DNA from: Pseudolactococcus sp041800635 | GTDB taxonomy: Bacteria > Bacillota > Bacilli > Lactobacillales > Streptococcaceae | Direction: 5' to 3' | Assembly (NCBI GenBank): GCA_047833645.1 | Contig: CP181259.1 | Span: 868,001-932,000, forward strand | DNA: 64,000 bases | Shown: piece after piece, positions 35,355-43,590 of the stretch | Numbering within the stretch: position 1 is the first letter of the stretch | Layout: each line of letters starts with the position of its first letter | Program-made: the position numbers and the translations under genes | Notes under the pieces: model-generated | Seen by the model: the letters and a program-made list of their open reading frames with translations, nothing else | The model's database searches: none | What the model was told of the DNA's origin: nothing

Positions 35355-35984
35355 TTATTTAATTTTTTGCGTTGCGGCATCTAGCATACTTTGATAGCGA
35401 CCGATGACACGATCCACTCGGAAGTGCTCTGCTTCTACGATTTTTTTGACGCGCTCAACTGCGAGTTGCACTTCATCGTTGACAACGGCATAGTCATATT
35501 CACTCATGAGTTTGATTTCCTCACGCGCTTTTGCCATTCGCTCATTGATCACTTCAAGACTATCTGTCCCACGACCACTAAGGCGGTCACGCAATTCGTC
35601 CAAGTCAGGTGGCGTCAAGAAGATAAAGACACCATCTGGCACTTTTTCCTTGACTTGCAAGGCACCTTGAACTTCAATTTCAAGGAAGACATCCTTACCT
35701 TTGTCCAAAGTTTTGTTGACATACTCTAAGGGGGTGCCATAGTAATTGCCGACATATTCCGCATACTCTAGCATCTGACCCGCTTTGATTCTTTCTTCAA
35801 ACGCTTCACGCGTGCTGAAAAAATAATCCTTGCCGTCCACTTCGCCTGGCCGCTGCTGGCGTGTCGTCATTGACACGGAATATTCAAATTGATGTTGGCT
35901 CGATTCAAAAATCGCCGCCCGTACAGTTCCTTTTCCGACCCCAGAAGGCCCAGAAAAAACAATCAGTAATCCACGTTCTGGCAT
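35355..35984 (-). CDS. gmk: Guanylate kinase
   Basis: Gmk phosphorylates GMP to GDP. The 209-residue protein has the P-loop FSGPSGVGKGTV, SMTTRQQRPGEVDGKDYFF and EYAEYVGNYYGTP, covering the GMP-binding lid, and FLEIEVQGALQVKEK. The start has an AAAGAG-like site. It forms the gmk-rpoZ-priA group. Confidence 0.96.
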   Translation of the reverse strand: MPERGLLIVFSGPSGVGKGTVRAAIFESSQHQFEYSVSMTTRQQRPGEVDGKDYFFSTREAFEERIKAGQMLEYAEYVGNYYGTPLEYVNKTLDKGKDVFLEIEVQGALQVKEKVPDGVFIFLTPPDLDELRDRLSGRGTDSLEVINERMAKAREEIKLMSEYDYAVVNDEVQLAVERVKKIVEAEHFRVDRVIGRYQSMLDAATQKIK

Positions 35985-36180
35985 GTTTGCACTCTTTCTT
36001 TCAGAGGAACACGCAAAAGTTTCAAACCCTTTTGCGTGCGTCCATTCAGTTATTTTTACATTCTACCATAATTTCTTAAGTTTGAAAAGGTGCTAGGCGC
36101 ATAGAAACAGGGTAAATCACGAAATTTTAAGCGGATGATGCCGCGACGGTCTTCTGACCCCTGATTACCAAGGCCTTAAC

Positions 36181-36220
36181 AAGAAAAAAAGCGCCACCTG
36201 GTCAGGTGACACGCTTTCTT
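36181..36220 (-). terminator. rny terminator
   Basis: On the minus strand AAGAAAGCG, then an inner ACCTG/CAGGT stem, then CGCTTTTTTTCTT. The hairpin begins at the rny stop codon. Confidence 0.8.
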
Positions 36221-37820
36221 ATTTGGCGTAGTCAATCGCGCGGGTTTCGCGAATAACGGTGACCTTGATATTCCCTGGGTAGTCCATATCATTTTCAATT
36301 TTTTCTTTGATGTCATGGGCTAAAACAGTCATCTTGTCATCTGACAATTTAGCTGGATTAACCATGACCCGAATTTCACGACCGGCTTGCAGTGCAAATG
36401 ATGTGTCAACCCCGTCAAAGCCATTTGAAATTTCTTCCAAGTTTTGCAGGCGTTTGATGTAGTTTTCAATCGATTCACGACGGGCACCTGGACGGGCTGC
36501 AGATAAAGCATCCGCTGCGGCGACCAAGACTGAGATATTATTGGTTGGTTCCGTATCCCCGTGGTGACTGGCAATCGCATTAATCACGACTGGATTTTCC
36601 TTATATTTCTTGGCCAATTCAGTTCCAATTTCAACGTGGCTGCCTTCAATTTCATGGTCTAGCGCTTTACCGATGTCATGTAAGAAACCGGCACGTTTAG
36701 CCAAGCTGACATTTTCACCCATCTCACCAGCAAGATTACCGGCGAGGTTAGCCACTTCGATCGAATGGTTGAGCACATTTTGACCGTAAGAAGTTCTGAA
36801 ATGCAAGCGGCCCATGATTTTCATGAGGTCAGGATGCAGGGTGTGCGCCCCAACTTCAAAGGCAGCTTGTTCGCCGTACTCGCGAATTTTGCGATCCAAA
36901 TCTTTGCGATTTTTCTCGACCAATTCTTCGATCCGGGCTGGGTGGATGCGGCCGTCTTGAACTAGTTGTTCCAAGGTTAGGCGCGCAATTTCGCGACGGA
37001 TGGGGTCAAAACCTGATAAAATAACAGCTTCCGGTGTATCGTCGATGATCACATCGATCCCTGTCAAGGCTTCAAAGGTTCGAATGTTACGGCCTTCACG
37101 ACCAATAATCCGACCTTTCATGCCATCATCCGGCAGGGTCACGACACTGACCGTCTGCTCACTGACGAAGTCTCCGGATACCCGTTGCATGGCCAAGGTG
37201 ATGATGTTTTTGGCTTTTTTATCTGCTTCGGCCATCGCTTTGTCTTCGCTGGCGCGAATCAATTGTGCCATTTCTTTGGACAGTGATTCTTTGGTTTGAG
37301 TCAGCACAATTTCTTTTGCTTCATCGTGGCTGAGGCTTGCAATTCGTGCAAGTTCTGCGGCCTTTTCTGCTTCGATTTGCGACAATGCTTCTTCGCGCTT
37401 GCTGAGCGTGTTAGTTTTGTTTGATAGATTTTCTTCTTTTGAATCTAGAGATTGTTCTTTACGTGTCAAGGTGTCATCCTTACGATCAAGGATTTCTTCA
37501 CGCTGTTTCAAACGTTTCTCAGTTTCTTTTAACTCAGTCCGAGTTTCTGCAAATTCATTTTCTATCGACTCACGACGTTTTTGACCTTCTTCTTTCAGCT
37601 CTAAAATCTTTTCTTTCCTTAGATTTTCAGCTTCTTTCTTCAGGTTTTCAGACTCAATTTTAGCCTGTTTGGTGAGTTCATTCGCCTTATTTTCAGCATG
37701 TTCAATCAAGCTCTGGCTATCTGCCTGAGCGCTTTTTAACTGAGCATTGCGGAAAACAAAGCCAATTCCTAATCCAATCAACAAGGCAATGATGATGCCA
37801 CCAATAAGTGCTCCAATCAT
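36219..37820 (-). CDS. rny: Ribonuclease Y
   Basis: RNase Y is the membrane-bound endoribonuclease that initiates mRNA decay in Firmicutes. The product (533 residues) has an N-terminal membrane helix (IGALIGGIIIALLIGLGIGF), a long coiled coil (about 25-200), a KH domain (GRIIGREGRNIRTFEALTG) and an HD domain (HDIGKALDHE). ATG 37820 is chosen because GAGGA lies about 6 nt upstream; the ATG at 37832 overlaps that site. Confidence 0.96.
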   Translation of the reverse strand: MIGALIGGIIIALLIGLGIGFVFRNAQLKSAQADSQSLIEHAENKANELTKQAKIESENLKKEAENLRKEKILELKEEGQKRRESIENEFAETRTELKETEKRLKQREEILDRKDDTLTRKEQSLDSKEENLSNKTNTLSKREEALSQIEAEKAAELARIASLSHDEAKEIVLTQTKESLSKEMAQLIRASEDKAMAEADKKAKNIITLAMQRVSGDFVSEQTVSVVTLPDDGMKGRIIGREGRNIRTFEALTGIDVIIDDTPEAVILSGFDPIRREIARLTLEQLVQDGRIHPARIEELVEKNRKDLDRKIREYGEQAAFEVGAHTLHPDLMKIMGRLHFRTSYGQNVLNHSIEVANLAGNLAGEMGENVSLAKRAGFLHDIGKALDHEIEGSHVEIGTELAKKYKENPVVINAIASHHGDTEPTNNISVLVAAADALSAARPGARRESIENYIKRLQNLEEISNGFDGVDTSFALQAGREIRVMVNPAKLSDDKMTVLAHDIKEKIENDMDYPGNIKVTVIRETRAIDYAK

Positions 37821-38114
37821 TGATTTCCTCATTATTCTAATATCAGATCATCATTAAAACTTCTATATTATGAAGGACGTTTAAAATTCAATTTATCCGT
37901 CAGCTTGCCAATCTGAAGTGCCCTTCAAACCCTGGCTAAAGCTGACTGTTTATCAATTTTTAAACATCTTCGGGTCGATAGCAGTTTTAGGGATGCCTAA
38001 AAAAATTCGTAGTCTTAAGCTTTGTACGACATTTAAGTAAATCAAGTAACCATTTTTACTTAAACGCGTATAACTTAACACATACGAATTTATTATATCA
38101 CATTATAAGATATT
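37821..38114. other. Spacer between metK and rny
   Basis: About 290 bases without a gene. An inverted repeat TTAAGTAAA/TTTTACTTAA (about 38033-38062) may end the metK transcript, though no T run follows. The rny promoter should lie here; no consensus pair is convincing. Confidence 0.4.
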
Positions 38115-39302
38115 TCACAAAAGCGAGCGCAGAATATCAACTTTATCTAATCTTTCCCATGGCAAGTCAACATCAGTTCGACCAAAATGGCCATAAGCAG
38201 CTGTCGATCTGTAAATTGGGCGCTTGAGGTCTAACATCTTAATAATCCCAGCAGGACGTAGATCGAAGTTCTCACGAATGGCTGTGATTAAGCGTTCTGA
38301 AGAGATTTTTCCTGTGCCAAATGTGTCCACATGAATCGAAATCGGGTGGGCAACCCCGATGGCATAGCTGAGCTGAATCTCAGCTTTTTCAGCAAGACCT
38401 GCAGCTACGATATTTTTCGCAATGTAGCGCGCTGCATAAGAAGCCGAGCGGTCGACTTTCGTCGCGTCTTTCCCGGAGAAGGCACCGCCACCATGATGAG
38501 CATAACCACCATAAGTGTCAACGATAATTTTACGGCCTGTCAAGCCTGAATCCCCTTGCGGGCCACCGATGACAAAACGCCCTGTCGGATTGATGAAATA
38601 TTTCGTCTTATCATCTAGTAACTCAGCCGGAATGACTGCTTTGATGACTTTTTCGATGACATCCGCATGAATTTGATCATTGGTCGCTTCAGGTGCGTGC
38701 TGGGTCGAGATGACAATGGCATCAATGCGTTTGGCGTTACCGTTTTCATCGTATTCGACCGTGACTTGACTTTTGGCATCAGGACGCAGGTAAGCAATCT
38801 CACCTGATTTGCGTAAATCAGCTAATTTTTTTACGAGTTGATGTGACAGTGAAATCGCAAGTGGCATATATTCTGACGTTTCTTTACTAGCAAAGCCAAA
38901 CATCAAGCCTTGGTCGCCTGCGCCAATCAAATCCAGCTCATCTTTTTCCTCAGCGCCACGCACTTCAATCGCTTCATTGACCCCTTGGGCAATATCTGGT
39001 GACTGCTCCACGATAGACGGATGAACGCCGACAGTTTTGTAGTCAAAACCAAAGTTAGCATCGGTATAGCCGATTTCTTTGATCGTATTTCTGACAATCT
39101 CATCGATATTGACATAAGCAGTCGTTGAAATTTCACCAAAGACATGGACAGACCCCGTGTAAACCACTGTTTCAGCGGCAACATGGGCATCTGGATCCTG
39201 TGTGAGAATGGCATCCAAAATGGCATCCGAAATTTGATCGGCGATCTTATCTGGATGACCTTCTGACACGCTTTCGCTGGTGAATAGATTTTTTTCTGAC
39301 AT
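38115..39302 (-). CDS. metK: S-adenosylmethionine synthetase
   Basis: MetK makes SAM from methionine and ATP. The 395-residue protein has SVSEGHPDKIADQISDAILD, GAGDQGLMFGFA and GGPQGDSGLTGRKIIVDTYGG, all conserved active-site regions. The length is standard. The leader upstream carries a SAM-III riboswitch, so SAM represses translation. birA is divergent. Confidence 0.97.
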   Translation of the reverse strand: MSEKNLFTSESVSEGHPDKIADQISDAILDAILTQDPDAHVAAETVVYTGSVHVFGEISTTAYVNIDEIVRNTIKEIGYTDANFGFDYKTVGVHPSIVEQSPDIAQGVNEAIEVRGAEEKDELDLIGAGDQGLMFGFASKETSEYMPLAISLSHQLVKKLADLRKSGEIAYLRPDAKSQVTVEYDENGNAKRIDAIVISTQHAPEATNDQIHADVIEKVIKAVIPAELLDDKTKYFINPTGRFVIGGPQGDSGLTGRKIIVDTYGGYAHHGGGAFSGKDATKVDRSASYAARYIAKNIVAAGLAEKAEIQLSYAIGVAHPISIHVDTFGTGKISSERLITAIRENFDLRPAGIIKMLDLKRPIYRSTAAYGHFGRTDVDLPWERLDKVDILRSLL

Positions 39303-39384
39303 AATTTTTCCCCTACTTTTCTAGTTTTTCGGTTACAGGAAACGGTTTTTGGAAATATTAAAACCACCTTCGGAAAGTAACACT
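39303..39384 (-). promoter_or_regulatory. SAM-III (SMK box) riboswitch of metK
   Basis: The minus-strand leader reads GTTACTTTCCGAAGG ... CCTGTAACCGAAAA ... GTAGGGGAAAAATTATG. This matches the SMK box layout known from metK of Lactobacillales: the GUUAC/GUAAC pairing, the CCGAA segments and a GGGG Shine-Dalgarno that is sequestered on SAM binding. A promoter with -10 TAGAAT (39388-39393, extended TGG) fits an RNA start near 39381. Confidence 0.85.
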
Positions 39385-39438
39385 CCTATTCTACCACGAC
39401 CTCGCATTTTTCGCCATCATTTCTGGCTAATTCCGTGA

Positions 39439-39444
39439 TATAAT
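39439..39444 (+). promoter_or_regulatory. Extended -10 box directly upstream of birA
   Basis: TGATATAAT is followed by TTAAGT and the birA ATG. No Shine-Dalgarno fits between. The predicted RNA would begin at or next to the start codon. Confidence 0.5.
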
Positions 39445-39450
39445 TTAAGT

Positions 39451-40176
39451 ATGATAAAAAGAGAAACGATTCTAGCGCAAAATCCTTGGCTAACCGACAT
39501 CTCCGTTATGGCCGAAACCACCTCAACACAAGGCGATGCCAAAAATGACCTCGTCGACAAAAAGCTCTTCATCGCTGAGATGCAAACCCAGACCCGTGGG
39601 CGTTTCGGGCGGCAATACTTTGCCGCCAATGGGGGTGGCATCTATATGTCGCTTGTCCTTAAAATATCGGAAGACGTTAAAGACTATACCATATTAACAG
39701 CAGCAGCCGTCCTAACAGCCATCGAAAATTTAACGACAAAAAAACCACTGGTCAAGTGGGTCAATGATATCTATCTGGATCATAAAAAAATCTGTGGCAT
39801 CTTAGTCGAGCATCTGCTATCCAGCAACTCAATCATAATCGGCGTTGGTCTGAACTTCAATATCGACAACTTCCCTATTGACTTAAGAGAAAAAGCAGGG
39901 TCGCTCTTTACAAACGAAACGCCGACCATCACACGCGATGCCTTAATTGCTGAAATCTGGTCACAGTTTCATCGCTTAAGTGCCCATCAAGACTTTTTCA
40001 ACATCTACAAAGCCCATTCTTTCATCCTTGGAAAAACCGTCGAGTTTGAAGAAAATGGCCGCACCATTATCGGAACTGCAACTGATTTGACAGAGACTGG
40101 CGAGCTAATCGTCAATTCTGACGGCCTGGTCAAGGTCTTATCTTCTGGCGAGATTTCCCTAAAAAAATGGCTCTGA
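39451..40176 (+). CDS. birA: Biotin-[acetyl-CoA-carboxylase] ligase, without HTH domain
   Basis: BirA attaches biotin to the carboxyl carrier protein. The 241-residue enzyme has the biotinoyl-AMP motif QTRGRFGRQY, GGIYMSLVL and KWVNDIYLDHKKICGILVE, and a C-terminal SH3-like domain (ENGRTIIGTATDLTETGELIV). It lacks an N-terminal DNA-binding domain, so it is a group I ligase without a repressor role. Start ATG has a -10 box just upstream and no ribosome binding site. metK is divergent. Confidence 0.94.
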   Translation: MIKRETILAQNPWLTDISVMAETTSTQGDAKNDLVDKKLFIAEMQTQTRGRFGRQYFAANGGGIYMSLVLKISEDVKDYTILTAAAVLTAIENLTTKKPLVKWVNDIYLDHKKICGILVEHLLSSNSIIIGVGLNFNIDNFPIDLREKAGSLFTNETPTITRDALIAEIWSQFHRLSAHQDFFNIYKAHSFILGKTVEFEENGRTIIGTATDLTETGELIVNSDGLVKVLSSGEISLKKWL

Positions 40177-40205
40177 TACCGGTTCATGGTAGCAGAGTTT
40201 TTTTT
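40171..40205 (+). terminator. birA terminator
   Basis: CTCTG-A-TACC, loop GGTTCAT, GGTA-G-CAGAG, then eight T. The stem overlaps the birA stop codon. Confidence 0.85.
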
Positions 40206-40238
40206 GCAAAACATGACAAATACAGCGTGGTCTTACCT

Positions 40239-40415
40239 TTATTTACTATTTAAACGAATCCAGCGGTCGGCACGATAAGCGAATCTTAATTTTCGAAATA
40301 ACAAAAAACTCCAAAAGCCCATCAAAAAGAGACGGCCTGTCAATAGAGCATCCGCAAAAAACCAAGCATAAATGATGGTGCCTAACATAAACACGTAAAA
40401 TTGTTCTTTTATCAT
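40239..40415 (-). CDS. Small membrane protein of 58 residues
   Basis: The frame encodes MIKEQFYVFMLGTIIYAWF, a first membrane segment, then LLTGRLFLMGFWSFLLF, a second, and a basic tail ending RWIRLNSK. A -10-like TAGAAT (40424-40429, extended TGT) ends 8 nt before the ATG and no Shine-Dalgarno is seen. Hydrophobic pattern and basic tail suggest a real inner-membrane protein; family and function are unknown. A longer overlapping frame with start at 40443 lacks these qualities and is taken as spurious. Confidence 0.6.
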   Translation of the reverse strand: MIKEQFYVFMLGTIIYAWFFADALLTGRLFLMGFWSFLLFRKLRFAYRADRWIRLNSK

Positions 40416-40510
40416 ATAGGTCTATTCTAACAAATTCCCACAAAATTTCAATTTTGAAGTCCTTTTCAAAAGACTAAAGCATATCTCGTGATACCTGCAA
40501 GTCAAAATGC

Positions 40511-40570
40511 TTGCACTATATTTAAAAATCGTTTATCATGAACTTATGATTAAAGTTTACAAACGTAAAC
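40511..40570 (+). promoter_or_regulatory. Promoter and operator of the dioxygenase operon
   Basis: -35 TTGCAC (40511-40516) and -10 TATCAT (40534-40539) are spaced by 17 nt. About 15 nt downstream of the -10 is an inverted repeat GTTTAC-AAAC-GTAAAC (40555-40570), well placed for a repressor such as a quinone- or thiol-responsive MarR/DUF24 protein, which controls similar operons in Bacillus. The regulator gene is not in the window. Confidence 0.6.
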
Positions 40571-40614
40571 AAAGTATCTTTTAACCGATTTATGAGAATA
40601 AGGAGCTTGCTACC

Positions 40615-41772
40615 ATGAAAGATTCAACACTTGAAATTGATCCACGTTACCCCCTCGGTGGGATTCACCACGTTACGGCTATTAGTTCCAGTGCCCAACA
40701 CATTTATGATTTCTTCACCAATATCTTAGGCTTACGTCTCGCCAAATTAACCGTCAACCAAGACGATTATGAAACCTACCACCTCTACTTCACGGATGAA
40801 GATGGGAATGCTGGCACTGATATGACCTTCTTCGATTTCCCTGGTATCCCTAAAGGGACTAAAGGCACAAACAATATTGATCGTGCGTCATTCCGCGTGC
40901 CTTCTGATGATGCTTTAACTTATTGGTTATCACGTTTCGACCAAGCTGAAGTCATTCACGGTGCCATTGCAACACGTTTTGGTAAGAAATTTGTTGAATT
41001 TGAAGACTTTGATGGGCAACAATACCAACTCATTTCTGACCAAACCAATGTCGGTGTGCCTGCAGGTCAACCTTGGCAATTATCCAATGTCCCTGACGAA
41101 CATGCCATCGTAGGTCTTGGCCCAGTCTTTGTAAAAGTTGCCAATTACGAACATATGGATCTCGTCCTAGATAAAGTCTTGGGCTTCCGTAAAACAGGTG
41201 ATGACGGTGTCTTCCACCAATATGAACTCGCTGAAGGCGGCAATGGTGCCACTTTGATTATCGAAGATGCCCCTGATGAAGGCGTTGCTTGGCAAGGTTT
41301 CGGTAACATTCACCACTTGGCCCTTCGGGTTAAAGACCCTGAAAGTCTCAACTACTGGATTGAGCGGATTAAATCTTTCCGCTTCCCTGATTCTGGTTTG
41401 GTGGATCGCTTCTACTTCTCAAGCGAATACTTCCGCGTCGCACCACAAGTCTTATTTGAATTAGCGACAGACACACCGGGAATTGGCGCCCTTGACATGG
41501 CCAAATCTGGTGCTGGTAAAGTGGACTCTTACGAAGAAGCCCTGATGACGAGCGGTTTCTGGATTGACGAAACTAAAGCAGAAGCAGGTCTCGACCTCAG
41601 CTTACCACCCCATCTTTTCCCTGGTGATGAAGCGGTTAAAGCAGCAACTGCTGCCCGTCTTCGCCCTCTTGACACGTCAGACGCTCATGACAAACGTGAT
41701 GACACTGACATCTGGACGATTTCACGGATTTTAGCCCACAATCCCCAAGCCATTCATAATGATCATAAATAA
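40615..41772 (+). CDS. Ring-cleaving dioxygenase (MhqO-like, VOC superfamily)
   Basis: The 385-residue protein has paired VOC (glyoxalase/bleomycin) modules: GGIHHVTAISSSAQHIYDFF at the N-terminus with metal His, and NIHHLALRVKD in the second half, plus RFYFSSEYFRVAPQVLFELATD supplying the distal Glu. Length and motifs match MhqA/MhqO-type proteins that handle hydroquinones and quinone-like electrophiles in Firmicutes. SD AAGGAG precedes the start. It is followed by a flavin reductase; both probably respond to electrophile stress. Substrate is inferred. Confidence 0.85.
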   Translation: MKDSTLEIDPRYPLGGIHHVTAISSSAQHIYDFFTNILGLRLAKLTVNQDDYETYHLYFTDEDGNAGTDMTFFDFPGIPKGTKGTNNIDRASFRVPSDDALTYWLSRFDQAEVIHGAIATRFGKKFVEFEDFDGQQYQLISDQTNVGVPAGQPWQLSNVPDEHAIVGLGPVFVKVANYEHMDLVLDKVLGFRKTGDDGVFHQYELAEGGNGATLIIEDAPDEGVAWQGFGNIHHLALRVKDPESLNYWIERIKSFRFPDSGLVDRFYFSSEYFRVAPQVLFELATDTPGIGALDMAKSGAGKVDSYEEALMTSGFWIDETKAEAGLDLSLPPHLFPGDEAVKAATAARLRPLDTSDAHDKRDDTDIWTISRILAHNPQAIHNDHK

Positions 41773-41839
41773 TAATAGTAAATAAGCACTTTGAAAATGG
41801 CGGCTGATGTCGCCGTTTTCGTTAAAAAAGGAAAATAGT

Positions 41840-42451
41840 ATGAAAAATTTCACCACTGATGAGCTTAATCGGCTCAATCCTTATCTAGCCTATAAATTAC
41901 TTTCTGGGAGTGTAATTCCACGTCCTATCGCTTGGGTGACCACCCAGTCAGCCGCCGGCGTCGTCAATGCAGCACCTTTCAGTTTCTTCAACGTCGTCAG
42001 TAGCCAGCCACCATTGGTCAGCATCTCGATGCTGGGCCAAAAAGATTCGGTCAACAATTTGCTTGAAACGGGAGAGGCTGTCATTCATTTTGTCTCGCCC
42101 GATAATGTTGAGGTCATGAATCAGACAGCAGCTAGTCTGCCGAGTCAACTGAGTGAAATCGAAACTTTCGGCATTTCGACAGAGCCTTCCAGAACGGTCA
42201 GCGTGCCATCAATCGTCGATGCACCGATTCGATTTGAGGCCAAACTATTCAAACATATTCCTATCGAGTCTAATGGTTATGTTGTGAGCAACCTCATGTT
42301 GCTTGAAATTACCAATTTTGCTTTTTCTGACGCCGTCTTTGATGCGGAGAAATTCTATGTCAAACCTGATGCCTTTCAACCGATTGCGAGACTGGCTGGC
42401 AATACCTATGCTGAGTTAGGGGATTTATTTGAGTTAGAACGACCTCAATAA
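41840..42451 (+). CDS. Flavin reductase family protein
   Basis: A 203-residue split-barrel FMN-binding protein (flavoredoxin-like) with RPIAWVTTQSAAGVVNAAPFSFFNVVSSQPPLVSISM at residues 25-60. It may supply reduced flavin or act as a reductase in electrophile detoxification. ATG 41840 is chosen for AAAGGA upstream. A hairpin in the 68-bp gap after the dioxygenase (GAAAATGGCGGC/GTCGCCGTTTTC) may lower read-through. A repeat element follows the stop. Confidence 0.87.
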   Translation: MKNFTTDELNRLNPYLAYKLLSGSVIPRPIAWVTTQSAAGVVNAAPFSFFNVVSSQPPLVSISMLGQKDSVNNLLETGEAVIHFVSPDNVEVMNQTAASLPSQLSEIETFGISTEPSRTVSVPSIVDAPIRFEAKLFKHIPIESNGYVVSNLMLLEITNFAFSDAVFDAEKFYVKPDAFQPIARLAGNTYAELGDLFELERPQ

Positions 42452-42471
42452 ATTATCTTGACAGACAAAAA

Positions 42472-42824
42472 AAAGGACTGGGACAAATTCTCAGCCACCA
42501 AAAGAGACAAGCAGACTAGCCATTGATATGACTAGCTTGCTTTTCTCTTTTTGACATTGCTTTGCCAAAATTACCAAACGTTTTTTACCAATTTGGAATT
42601 GTTTCTCAGAAAGAATACCGATTTCGCAAAAAAACAGCACTTTTTTTACCAATTTAGTATTGTTTCCCAGAAAGAATACCAAATTGGTGTTTTTTATGAC
42701 GGTCAATCCTCCTGCTTAACCATTCATCCAAAGTGACGCAAAAATAGGCTATGACCGAGTCCAATTGACATTGAAAATCGGTCATAGCCTATTTTTTAGA
42801 GACCTTTTGTCTCAGTCCCCCTTT
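42472..42824 (+). repeat. MITE-like nested hairpin element, copy 1
   Basis: The ends AAAAGGACTGGGACAAA (42472-42488) and TTTTGTCTCAGTCCC...TTTT form an imperfect terminal inverted repeat. Inside are a hairpin GCAGACTAG/CTAGCTTGC (42511-42540), a tandem duplication of TTTTACCAATTT...CAGAAAGAATACC (42584-42633 and 42651-42695), and a hairpin AATAGGCTATGACCGA (42743-42794). There is no coding capacity. It begins about 20 bp after the flavin reductase stop and ends 2 bp before the next stop, so it may act as a bidirectional terminator. Related copies lie at 48122-48347 and 56358-56652. Confidence 0.75.
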
Positions 42825-42826
42825 TA

Positions 42827-43018
42827 TTATGCCCCCATGTGCTCTTTTTCATCCTCCAACCAATGTTCCAATAATTCCGCAAAGTTTTCATACATAATGT
42901 GTTTGGTTTGGGCAATTTCAGCACGGTGAAATTCTTGATTACCGATAAAAATTTCAGCAATTTTAGCTTGATTATGTCCGAGTTGCTTGAGTTTGTAGAT
43001 CATTTGTTCTTTGTTCAT
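42827..43018 (-). CDS. Small protein of unknown function
   Basis: The 63-residue protein MNKEQMIYKLKQLGHNQAKI...EHMGA is all-helical in appearance. ATG 43018 has GGAG 7 nt upstream; a GTG-like start at 43093 is less likely. No family is recognised. It sits 8 bp after the gpo stop on the same strand and may be co-transcribed with it. Confidence 0.6.
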   Translation of the reverse strand: MNKEQMIYKLKQLGHNQAKIAEIFIGNQEFHRAEIAQTKHIMYENFAELLEHWLEDEKEHMGA

Positions 43019-43101
43019 ACTCTTGCTCCATTCTTTTGACAACTGTATTTGTAAGCGTTTTCTATACTTATAGTATAACATAAAAACGCCCAAATGAGCG
43101 T

Positions 43102-43575
43102 TTAAAGTATTGCTTCGATATCTTTGGCGATATTTTCAGGTTTTTTAGCTGAACCATAGCGTTTGACGACATGTCCTGTTTTATCAACTAGGAATTTCGT
43201 AAAGTTCCACTTGATGTCAGATGACAGCGCACCGCCTTGCTCACCTTTTAAGTAAGTATAAAGGGGATCAGCGTTTTCACCATTGACATCAATTTTCGCA
43301 AATTGTGGGAAGGTCGTGTGGTAGCGCAATTCACAGAATTCAGCAATCTCTTCGGAACTACCAGGGGCTTGACCGCCAAACTGGTTCGATGGGAAATCCA
43401 AAACCGTGAAGCCTTGCGCTTTGTAGGTGTCGTAGAGGTCCTGAAGGCCCTTGTACTGCGGCGTGAAACCACAGCCAGTCGCCGTATTAACGATCAAAAG
43501 GGCCTGCCCCTCATAGTCAGATAGAGAGACGCGCGCTCCTTTATTGTCGGTTACTTTTAAATTATAAATTGTCAT
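43102..43575 (-). CDS. gpo: Glutathione peroxidase-family thiol peroxidase
   Basis: The 157-residue protein reduces hydroperoxides, in bacteria usually with thioredoxin. Catalytic Cys is in NTATGCGFTPQY, with the tetrad residues Gln in FPSNQFGGQ and Trp-Asn in WNFTKFLVD. It has the usual length. A TATAAT ends 6 nt before the ATG with no Shine-Dalgarno, so the mRNA may be leaderless. Upstream is the queT-like gene, 15 bp away on the same strand. Confidence 0.93.
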   Translation of the reverse strand: MTIYNLKVTDNKGARVSLSDYEGQALLIVNTATGCGFTPQYKGLQDLYDTYKAQGFTVLDFPSNQFGGQAPGSSEEIAEFCELRYHTTFPQFAKIDVNGENADPLYTYLKGEQGGALSSDIKWNFTKFLVDKTGHVVKRYGSAKKPENIAKDIEAIL

Positions 43576-43590
43576 AGCTTTATTATACGC

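Noticed and set aside
40246..40443. A 65-codon minus-strand frame overlapping the 58-residue membrane protein
   Set aside because: It has no ribosome binding site or promoter fit and an irregular composition; the alternative frame encodes a coherent two-segment membrane protein.
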